A stretch of DNA of 5,622 nt, taken from Bacteroidota bacterium (lineage in GTDB: Bacteria > Bacteroidota > Ignavibacteria > UBA10030 > UBA8401). The DNA lies in NCBI GenBank assembly GCA_023229405.1, contig JALNZH010000255.1:1-5622 (forward strand), written 5' to 3'. Both the position numbers and the translations under genes were made by a program. A model generated the notes under the pieces. The model was given only the letters and a program-made list of their open reading frames with translations. It made no database searches and was not told the origin of the DNA. Below are positions 1-5,622 of this stretch, one piece after another (position 1 is the first letter of the stretch; the number at the start of each line of letters is the position of its first letter).

Positions 1-72
1 CAATTTACTTTTCCGGTGATGCTGGAACGAATGAAAGAAGTGTACTCACAGGTTAGGGGAAAGCAGAATTAG
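1..72 (+). CDS. C-terminal fragment of an unidentified protein
   Basis: Frame 1 is open from the window edge to a TAG stop at 70-72 and encodes 23 residues beginning QFTFPVMLERMKEVY and ending GKQN. The end is basic and probably helical, as in the tails of many glycosyltransferases and other polysaccharide-cluster enzymes, but this is far too little to assign a family. The stop overlaps the GTG start of the next gene by one base, which points to a shared transcript and coupled translation with the glycosyltransferase downstream. The reading frame is supported mainly by this junction and by a purine-rich ribosome-binding site lying inside its last codons. Confidence 0.6.
   Translation, partial: QFTFPVMLERMKEVYSQVRGKQN
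55..60 (+). promoter_or_regulatory. Ribosome-binding site for the glycosyltransferase gene
   Basis: AGGGGA lies 11 bases upstream of the GTG at 72 and continues into a purine-rich AAG. It is the only good Shine-Dalgarno-like match near this start. It supports GTG-72 as the true initiation codon although the site is inside the preceding gene. Confidence 0.55.
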
Positions 73-845
73 TGATTCATATTCATAAAAAAATATCGGT
101 GCTGAATATTGAAGTGGATAACACCGACACCTTGTCGCTGTTACAGGATTTTCGGAGCGGTTGTTTGTTCACTCCGAACATCGATCATTTTGTTTTACTG
201 CAGCACCATGAAGAATTTTATCGCGCCTATCGCTCCGCAGAGTATATTATCATGGATAGTCAGATAATTTACCTGCTGTGGAAATTTATCTACACGCCGT
301 TTAAAGAGAGGATTGCCGGTTCAGATTTTTTCCCAAAATTCTGCGAGTATCACAGAAGTAATGAAGAGATCAGGGTATTTATCCTCGGAGGGTTTCATCC
401 TGTTGCCGATCAGGTGAAGGTGATGTTGAACGGTCAGGCGGGCAGGGAAATTGTCGTGGGCTCCTATTCTCCCTCACCGGAGTATCAACTGGATTCCACT
501 GAAACAGGGGAAATTCTTGCGATGATAACTCAGAGCCGTGCGACTGTTCTTGCGGTTGCTTTGGGGACACCCAAACAAGAGCTGTGGATAAATGCTAATA
601 GGAGAAAACTTCCAGATATTCAGATGTTTATGGGGATCGGGGCAACATTGGATTATATGGCCGGAATTCAAAAAAGGGCTCCGGTATGGATTCAACGGAT
701 CGGTATGGAATGGTGTTACCGTCTAATGCACAACCCTATTCGTCTCTTTTCAAGGTATTTAATACGAGATATCTCTTTTTTTTATTATCTTTTAAGTGCC
801 AGTATCAAGAAATATAAAAATCCCTTTGAAAACTCTCAAACATAG
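72..845 (+). CDS. WecG/TagA/CpsF family glycosyltransferase (GT26)
   Basis: This is a complete 257-residue protein with the usual length of the WecG/TagA/CpsF family. Family members transfer a sugar, such as N-acetylmannosamine(uronic acid), from a nucleotide donor to a lipid-linked sugar at the inner face of the cytoplasmic membrane, building teichoic-acid linkage units, enterobacterial common antigen or exopolysaccharide. Visible hallmarks are TPNIDH at 34-39 (the T-x-N-x-x-H motif), an Asp at 62 where TagA has its proposed catalytic Asp, GSDFF at 83-87, LGTPKQELWI at 164-173, GIGATLDYMAG at 188-198, and a basic C-terminal tail (R209, R217, R224, R228) of the kind that packs against the membrane in TagA. 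The residue after Asp62 is Ser, where many members have Gly. Translation starts at GTG-72, one base into the previous stop codon. The 3' end overlaps the protease gene by about 20 bases. The exact sugar and acceptor cannot be told from sequence, so no symbol is given. Confidence 0.93.
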   Translation: MIHIHKKISVLNIEVDNTDTLSLLQDFRSGCLFTPNIDHFVLLQHHEEFYRAYRSAEYIIMDSQIIYLLWKFIYTPFKERIAGSDFFPKFCEYHRSNEEIRVFILGGFHPVADQVKVMLNGQAGREIVVGSYSPSPEYQLDSTETGEILAMITQSRATVLAVALGTPKQELWINANRRKLPDIQMFMGIGATLDYMAGIQKRAPVWIQRIGMEWCYRLMHNPIRLFSRYLIRDISFFYYLLSASIKKYKNPFENSQT

Positions 846-900
846 CATCACCACCGGATGTATCGTCGCGATACTGATTCTCGTTCAATGCGCTCAATCG
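826..900 (+). other. Sec signal peptide of the C25 peptidase
   Basis: Residues 1-25 have a basic n-region (K2, K5, H6), a hydrophobic core (about C12-V20, mainly I, V, A and L) and a small-residue exit A23-Q24-S25 before Gln26, which fits signal peptidase I. Cys22 follows a hydrophobic run, but the residue before it is Gln, so a lipobox is a poor fit. The segment overlaps the last 20 bases of the glycosyltransferase gene. No strong Shine-Dalgarno sequence precedes the TTG: only a weak AAGA at 807-810, so initiation may depend on coupling to upstream translation. Confidence 0.7.
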
Positions 901-3900
901 CAGATAGAACTTGTACAGGAAGAATTTTCCGGAACGAAGTACCGGTTAACATTTATTAATCATGGATATCCATATACCGTCGACACACGGTCCCGGACTA
1001 TCTCTTTCCCGAATACATTTGATGAGAGCAAACAATCCGCGTATGCACTTCCGCTGAAGGAATTATTTATCGCCATTCCGCCGAATCTAACGCCGGCGTA
1101 TCGAGTAACGCAGGTACAATCCGCAACTATTCAAGATGTGGTGCCGCAAAAGGAACAGATCGTCCGCCGGATAAACGATTCACTGGTCACGTATGACGAT
1201 GACCGTTCTGAAGCGCAGTCTGTGGTTCGTGCGGGTGCAGCATATCGGTTTAATGGATACGTATGGGCGGGAAATGCGTATTGTATGCATTTCACTCTTT
1301 TTCCATACACGGTCGGCGCTGCCTCACGAACTGTTAGCGAATTGAAATCCTTCACTATCGAAGTTGAACTTCCTGCAGCGGCAGCGGTGCAGCGTCCGTC
1401 GAAAAACGGAATCGCACGGAACTTCCTTTTTGAAAACAGAAAATTCGGTGCTCAGTGGCTATCCGCCGGCGCGCAATTCAGCGTTGCGGCAACCGATTCG
1501 TGGATTGATTACAGTGCGGAGTATGTAAAATTAGGAGTGGTGCGAGACGCTGTCTACCGGTTAACCTATACCGATCTGCTGAATTACGGTGTTCCGGTCG
1601 GATCGGTAGATCCTGCCGCTGTAAAAATATTTGTTGCCGGAAAAGAATTGCCGATTTATGTGTTTGGAAGCCAGGATGGGACGTTGGATGAACAAGATTA
1701 TGTGGAATTTGTTGGAAGAAGAAATTATGGTGATGTTCGCTACCGACAGGTACCGCCATTCGGTAAATCATATTATGAATTTCTCAACAAATATTCCGAT
1801 ACAACGGTCTACTGGCTAAATTGGAGCGGTGCGCCCGGTAAACGGATTGACACGGTTGTTGCGACATCCGGGACAACGCAAGACACAGTGAACTATTATG
1901 ATCATCTTGGCCATGCGGAATTTAACAACTACTGGGACTTTGCCCTCAATCCGAATCCGGGAGGAGTGGTCCGGAGAGAAGAACCGGAATTGTACGAAAA
2001 TGAAACATGGAATGATCGCGTGATTGGTGTGGGGAAGACCGACATTGTTATCGGTGTTTCCCGCCTGGTGGCGAATAAACCCGCCCACGCGTTTGTGAAG
2101 ATGCAGAATTATGCTTCCAGCGTGGATCAGAAGGCCCACCTTGTTGCGTTGAAGATTAACTCCGGTGGCGCAACGTACGATTCTGGATACATGAACAAGT
2201 ATGAACAGAAGGTTCTCTCTGCTTCGTTCAGTTCGAATCTTCTCACGCAGGGAACGAGCACAATCAACATCCATTCCTTCGCTACGGCGAACACCATCAA
2301 TTCCATCATCACGGATTGGTATGAATTGGAATATCCCCGGCAGCTAACAACCACCTCCGATTCTCTGACATTTTCGTACCGCACTTCGCTACAGAACAAT
2401 GTCCATCAGGTGATTATCACCGGGCTGACGGGCCAGCCAGTGACGCTCTATAAGTTTACGCTTGCCGACAGTTCGTATGCGAAAGTGGGGAATTACTTTC
2501 GCAGAAACGATTCGTTGCTTTTTGTCGATTCCGTAAAGAGCGGAGTGAGTTATTTTCTGATCGCAGAATCCAAAACGTCCCGCCCGTTGTTTTTCACCAA
2601 GAAAAAATTCTCCAATCTCCGTTCTGCGTCAAGACAGGCGGAGTATATTGCGATCACCCATCCGTATTTTCTGCAATCCGCCGCGAACTATGTTAATTTC
2701 ATCGGTCAAACGTACGGAGTATCAACGACGCTGGTGAACGTTCAGGACATTTATGACGAATTTAACTACGGAATGTTTTCGCCGGAACCGATCAGGGATT
2801 TTCTGAAATCCTCGTATTCACAATGGCAGCAACCGAAACCGAAATATGTTTTTCTGATCGGCAAAGCGACGTATGACTTTTACGGATATAAAACGAGAAA
2901 TTTCGGTATTCCCCGGTTGGAGAATTTTGTACCGTCTTATGGGAATCCGGTGAGCGACTATTGGTATACAATTTGGGATTCCACCGGTGCAATGATTCCG
3001 ATGTTGAGCATCGGCAGAGTTCCCGCGAAGAATATTGATGAATTCAACAATTATACGCTGCGGCATCAGAAATACGTCACGAAAGGATTCGACGATTGGA
3101 ATAAACAGTATATCTTTTTCTCAGGAGGATCTTCCACCAGCAGTACTGAGATCACTCAGTCAAAAAACGCCAACGAGGTGGTGCTCAATTCGTTTATACA
3201 ACCCCGTCCTATCGGGGGCAACGGAGTGAGTTTTTATAAGACCATCAATCCGACAACGAATTTTGGTCCGTACAGTCTCGAATTCATTAAAAACACGATC
3301 GAACAGGGATCGGTCTTTATTTCGTACATCGGTCATAGTGGTACCCAGACGTGGGATAATAGTATTGCAGATGTGACACAACTCTCAAATATCCGTGACA
3401 GGAATCCTCTCATTACCGACTTTGGTTGTTCGACGGCGAAACATGCCGAGCCGAATGTATTTTCATTTTCCGAACTGTTCGTGGTGGATTCAAAAAGTCA
3501 GGCGATCAGTTACATCGGCAACTCGTCGTTGGGATTTACCTCCACGGCATATACGTTCCCGACCACGTTTTATAAAAAACTGCTTGTCGATACGTCGCTT
3601 TCCATCGGTGAATCGCACCGGCTGGCAAAAATCGAGTACATGAAATCCTTTGGTGCCACGGGTTCGTACCGGCTCTTTACCCTGACGAATACGATCATGG
3701 GGGACCCGATCGTAAAACTTCCGATACCGCAGCAGCCGAACCTTTCCCTGAGCAAAACAATCGTTGAGGTTTTTCCTGATCGGCCGACGGATGACGACGA
3801 CAGTCTGGCAATACGGTTCTCGTATAACAACTTCGGGAAGGTATTGAGCGATTCGGTATCGGTGTCGGTGAAAAGCGAATCGCAGGGAACGCTTATTTAT

Positions 3901-5622
3901 CAAACCACGAAACGCGTTCCGATACCGTTGTATTCGGATACGATGACAATCAAAATCCCTGTCAAGCGGATCGGCGGTGAACATCTGCTGACAATTGAAT
4001 TGGACAAGGAACACTTTATTGCGGAACTGTATGAAACAGACAATGTGCTGACGAAAAGTATTTTTGTTTCCAGCAACTCCATCAAAAACGTTACCATCTC
4101 GCCAACAACGCATCAATCGAGTGGCACACTCTTATTCCTAAATCCCGGCGTGAAGTCCGACATAACGAATTTCAATGTGTTGGTCAGTCTTGCAGAGGAT
4201 TTCTCCGCGCCTCAGACATTTTCCGTTCCAATGGATACGTTTGCGACCGCGTTTACAGTCCCTTCCGGATTTCTGGGAAAACGGATATGGATGAAAACAA
4301 CGTTTGGTCCATTGTTGGCGGAAGGATTGGGATATTCTTTTTTCATCGGATCAAAAGACAATATTCTTTTCCATGATGATGTTGCATACCGCAGATTTTC
4401 GTTCGCGGGGACAAAAGTACATGAGAATGGCATCGTCCTCGATACGAATACGATCACATTTTCAGCAATTTCTGCCGGAGCCAATGCCGGTTCGACTGCC
4501 ATCGTTTCCCGCAACGGCCAAAATCTGACTCCCTCCAGCAATCTTACCGGACATCACGTTGGTGTTTTTGATACGACCAACTATAGCGTAGTGTATTTTA
4601 ACAGATTCAACACTTCCGCCGGAGGGGCGAATATACTGAATTATGAAAAGCTTCTGGATACACTGAGCGGAAAATATTTACTTGTTATTGCTGTTTGTAA
4701 CGACGGCTATTTGAATCTTACAACAAAGCTGCGGAACAGTTTAAAATCGTTCGGCAGCCGGTACATTGATAGTTTGACCAGTACGTATTCCTGGGCATTT
4801 ATCGGAAGAAAAGGTGCCTCGCCATTAATGGTAAAAGAGCGATTCAGCAGAGCGAATGGAAATATTGGCCGGGTGCAGGTGGATACGCTGTTTAAACTTC
4901 CCAACGGTACCGGATTGTTTACAACGGAATTGATTGGCCCTGTGGCCGCGTGGCAGACTTTGGAAACAGATTTTTCCGTTCTTTCCGGCAGCAGTATAAC
5001 AGCGGGTATTATCGGCGTAAAAAAAGATCAGTCTGCAGATACTCTATTGCAGGCAGTTGCCGTAGATTCAGTGCGAAATATTTCGATGATCAATGCCGCA
5101 GTGTATCCGTACGTAAAAATGTTTGGTACACTGAATGCCGGAACAAACGGCGTATCGCCGGTAATCAATTCTCTCGCAGTCAATTATGCTATGCTTCCCG
5201 AAGTAGGAACGAATTATCAAGCGTTTAAAGGATATCATTTGGTGAACAATGTGCCCGGTCAGGAAATTACGTTGACCGATACCATCGTTCAGGGCGCAAA
5301 GGTCCAATTCACGTACCGCATCTATAATGTCGGCGGAACAACGGCGAAGCATATTCCGTACACACTCACTTCGATATGGGATAATAACTATGTGGAGCAG
5401 GTCGCGGCACAGATAATCGATTCCATTGCGCCGGAGAGTTACAAAGAGCTTACGACACAATATTCTACTTCATTGGGAAGCGGACGAAGGACAATCCGGC
5501 TGAGTATCGATCCGGATACGACGATGAGTGAATTGCATAAGGATAATAATATTTACACGTATCCACTGATGATTAAGAAGAGTTCCGGGAATCCGCTCCT
5601 ACCAAATCTTGCCATTCACCAG
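826..5622 (+). CDS. Large secreted multidomain C25 (gingipain-type) cysteine peptidase with ILEI/FAM3-like and CARDB domains, 3'-partial
   Basis: Frame 1 is open from a TAA at 793-795 to the window edge, giving at least 1,599 residues from the TTG at 826. That start yields MKTLKH followed by a hydrophobic core and AQS|Q, a good signal peptide. The only upstream alternative, GTG-796, lacks a ribosome site and adds ten residues in front. The first in-frame ATG is at 1285 and would remove the signal peptide. Domains in order: beta-rich N-region (26-600) with a DGTLDEQDYVEF segment at 284-295 and YWLNWSG at 329-335; peptidase C25 (606-965) with ITHPYF, DIYDEFNYG, YVFLIGKATYD, IGRVP, candidate catalytic His837 in YIGHSG and Cys868 in DFGCSTA, and a closing MGDP; CARDB-like (971-1082); unassigned (1086-1200); ILEI-like (1200-1345); unassigned module (1366-1460); CARDB-like (1475-1585). 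The His-Cys pair is 31 residues apart, close to the spacing in gingipain R, and the catalytic centre looks intact. The protein is probably exported by Sec and then by type IX secretion, but its C-terminal sorting domain would lie beyond the window. It is longer than PorU and more likely a surface protease than the sortase itself. Substrate unknown. Confidence 0.93.
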   Translation, partial: MKTLKHSITTGCIVAILILVQCAQSQIELVQEEFSGTKYRLTFINHGYPYTVDTRSRTISFPNTFDESKQSAYALPLKELFIAIPPNLTPAYRVTQVQSATIQDVVPQKEQIVRRINDSLVTYDDDRSEAQSVVRAGAAYRFNGYVWAGNAYCMHFTLFPYTVGAASRTVSELKSFTIEVELPAAAAVQRPSKNGIARNFLFENRKFGAQWLSAGAQFSVAATDSWIDYSAEYVKLGVVRDAVYRLTYTDLLNYGVPVGSVDPAAVKIFVAGKELPIYVFGSQDGTLDEQDYVEFVGRRNYGDVRYRQVPPFGKSYYEFLNKYSDTTVYWLNWSGAPGKRIDTVVATSGTTQDTVNYYDHLGHAEFNNYWDFALNPNPGGVVRREEPELYENETWNDRVIGVGKTDIVIGVSRLVANKPAHAFVKMQNYASSVDQKAHLVALKINSGGATYDSGYMNKYEQKVLSASFSSNLLTQGTSTINIHSFATANTINSIITDWYELEYPRQLTTTSDSLTFSYRTSLQNNVHQVIITGLTGQPVTLYKFTLADSSYAKVGNYFRRNDSLLFVDSVKSGVSYFLIAESKTSRPLFFTKKKFSNLRSASRQAEYIAITHPYFLQSAANYVNFIGQTYGVSTTLVNVQDIYDEFNYGMFSPEPIRDFLKSSYSQWQQPKPKYVFLIGKATYDFYGYKTRNFGIPRLENFVPSYGNPVSDYWYTIWDSTGAMIPMLSIGRVPAKNIDEFNNYTLRHQKYVTKGFDDWNKQYIFFSGGSSTSSTEITQSKNANEVVLNSFIQPRPIGGNGVSFYKTINPTTNFGPYSLEFIKNTIEQGSVFISYIGHSGTQTWDNSIADVTQLSNIRDRNPLITDFGCSTAKHAEPNVFSFSELFVVDSKSQAISYIGNSSLGFTSTAYTFPTTFYKKLLVDTSLSIGESHRLAKIEYMKSFGATGSYRLFTLTNTIMGDPIVKLPIPQQPNLSLSKTIVEVFPDRPTDDDDSLAIRFSYNNFGKVLSDSVSVSVKSESQGTLIYQTTKRVPIPLYSDTMTIKIPVKRIGGEHLLTIELDKEHFIAELYETDNVLTKSIFVSSNSIKNVTISPTTHQSSGTLLFLNPGVKSDITNFNVLVSLAEDFSAPQTFSVPMDTFATAFTVPSGFLGKRIWMKTTFGPLLAEGLGYSFFIGSKDNILFHDDVAYRRFSFAGTKVHENGIVLDTNTITFSAISAGANAGSTAIVSRNGQNLTPSSNLTGHHVGVFDTTNYSVVYFNRFNTSAGGANILNYEKLLDTLSGKYLLVIAVCNDGYLNLTTKLRNSLKSFGSRYIDSLTSTYSWAFIGRKGASPLMVKERFSRANGNIGRVQVDTLFKLPNGTGLFTTELIGPVAAWQTLETDFSVLSGSSITAGIIGVKKDQSADTLLQAVAVDSVRNISMINAAVYPYVKMFGTLNAGTNGVSPVINSLAVNYAMLPEVGTNYQAFKGYHLVNNVPGQEITLTDTIVQGAKVQFTYRIYNVGGTTAKHIPYTLTSIWDNNYVEQVAAQIIDSIAPESYKELTTQYSTSLGSGRRTIRLSIDPDTTMSELHKDNNIYTYPLMIKKSSGNPLLPNLAIHQ
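2641..3720 (+). other. Peptidase C25 catalytic domain
   Basis: Residues about 606-965 carry the conserved order of the gingipain family: EYIAITHPYF (first beta strand, 606-615), VQDIYDEFNYG (639-649), YVFLIGKATYDF (674-685), SDYWY (710-714), IGRVP (729-733), GHSG with His837 (836-839), GCSTA with Cys868 (867-871), AISYIGNSS and a terminal GDP at 959-961. In characterised members the His and Cys form the catalytic dyad. Here they are assigned by motif position only. No stop or frameshift interrupts the domain. Confidence 0.9.
3736..4071 (+). other. CARDB-like Ig-fold domain 1
   Basis: Residues about 971-1082 follow the peptidase directly. They begin with PNLSL, contain FSYNNFG (998-1004), the usual 'polar, N-x-G' turn of CARDB domains, and end with an E-L-x-E-T-D-N-V segment (1067-1074) before a final strand. 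The same pattern recurs near the window end. Such Ig-like domains usually act as spacers or adhesion modules on cell-surface proteins. A four-residue Asp tract (989-992) sits in an early loop and could bind metal, though that is only inference. Confidence 0.6.
4423..4860 (+). other. Interleukin-like EMT inducer (ILEI/FAM3-like) domain
   Basis: Residues about 1200-1345 match the pattern of the ILEI/FAM3 fold: a strand and turn with SRNGQNL (1228-1234), a FNT stretch (1261-1263) where FAM3 has its FD motif, GKYLLVIAVCNDG (central strand ending in the Asp-Gly of D1293-G1294), LRNSLKSFGSRYI (the helix and Leu-Gly-Ser-like motif), and WAFIGRKGA (1323-1331) matching the FAM3 W-x-F-x-G-x-K-G element, then an acidic E1338. 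In vertebrates this fold is a secreted cytokine-like protein, and in bacteria and in the glycan enzyme POMGNT1 related domains are thought to bind sugars. Role here is unknown; carbohydrate binding is a reasonable guess. Boundaries are approximate. Confidence 0.72.
4921..5205 (+). other. Unassigned beta-rich module between ILEI and second CARDB
   Basis: Residues about 1366-1460 include GPVAAWQTLE, ITAGIIGVKKDQ, ISMINAAVYPYVKMFG, and SPVINSLAVNYAMLPE. The regular alternation and the 'YPYVK...N...SP.I..LAV.Y' ending recall jelly-roll, discoidin-like domains in which a strand of an aligned series closes with a Y-x-x-x-P-E segment. I cannot assign a family by eye. It sits where accessory binding modules are often found in large secreted proteases. 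Confidence 0.4.
5248..5580 (+). other. CARDB-like Ig-fold domain 2
   Basis: Residues about 1475-1585 run from EITLTDTIVQ through VQFTYRIYNVGGTTAK (1493-1508), with the N-x-G-G turn, to SIDPDTTMSELHKDNNIYTYPL. The ending E-L-H-K-D-N-N (1569-1575) parallels the E-T-D-N of the first CARDB-like domain. The last 12 bases or so before the edge encode PNLAIHQ, like the PNLSL that opens domain 1, so a third copy may begin at the window end. Confidence 0.62.

Noticed and set aside
796..828. GTG at 796 as the start of the protease gene
   Set aside because: It has no Shine-Dalgarno sequence and would put ten mostly non-signal residues before a good signal peptide that begins at TTG-826; kept only as an alternative.
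889..891. Cys22 as a lipoprotein attachment site
   Set aside because: The preceding residues are L-V-Q; Gln at -1 is a poor lipobox, and AQS|Q just after fits signal peptidase I better.
1816..2274. 152-residue antisense open frame
   Set aside because: It lies entirely opposite the N-terminal region of the peptidase, which has continuous protein-like sequence on the + strand.
3778..3804. Four-codon GAT/GAC tract as a repeat or slippage site
   Set aside because: It mixes GAT and GAC codons, is short and stays in frame; it is simply an acidic loop.
3490..4116. 208-residue antisense open frame
   Set aside because: It lies opposite the end of the C25 domain and first CARDB-like domain, is rich in Arg and Cys with no domain pattern, and the + strand here shows a convincing conserved protein.
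5068..5460. 130-residue antisense open frame
   Set aside because: It shadows the second CARDB-like region; its composition (many Arg, Cys, Ile) looks like a reverse-complement artefact and no ribosome-binding site was seen.
826..5622. PorU, the type IX signal peptidase
   Set aside because: The C25 domain is shared with PorU, but this protein already exceeds 1,599 residues and carries ILEI and CARDB modules not typical of PorU, so a PorU symbol is not justified; a distant relationship remains possible.

Overview
This 5.6 kb window is fully coding on the + strand, with no intergenic gap. It suggests a bacterium of the FCB group (Bacteroidota/Chlorobiota, most like Ignavibacteria or a relative). 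That placement is an inference from the very large, Sec-exported, multidomain gingipain-type (C25) protease, an architecture typical of phyla with type IX secretion. No taxonomic marker gene is present.

Layout: positions 1-72 hold the last 23 codons of an unidentified gene. A WecG/TagA/CpsF-family glycosyltransferase (72-845, GTG start) follows, overlapping that gene's stop codon by one base. Its 3' end overlaps the start of a giant open frame that runs from about 826 (TTG start) to the window edge at 5622 without a stop, at least 1,599 codons. It is easy to miss because it begins with a rare start codon and has no end in the window. I read its frame line by line and found no stop.

The giant protein reads as: signal peptide (1-25); beta-rich N-terminal region resembling PorU-type proteins (about 26-600); peptidase C25 catalytic domain with candidate His837 and Cys868 (about 606-965); CARDB-like Ig-fold domain (about 971-1082); unassigned beta-rich stretch (about 1086-1200); interleukin-like EMT inducer (ILEI/FAM3-like) domain (about 1200-1345); an unassigned, possibly discoidin-like module (about 1366-1460); second CARDB-like domain (about 1475-1585); and what may be the first residues of a third CARDB at the edge. 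A type IX sorting domain would be expected at the C-terminus but lies outside the window.

The genes are tightly packed and probably co-transcribed. The glycosyltransferase would act at the cytoplasmic membrane in surface-polysaccharide assembly, while the protease is exported and probably displayed on or released from the cell surface. Whether the two processes are linked (type IX cargo is anchored to a lipopolysaccharide in some Bacteroidota) is speculation from adjacency. No RNA genes, mobile elements, CRISPR arrays, convincing promoters or terminators were seen.
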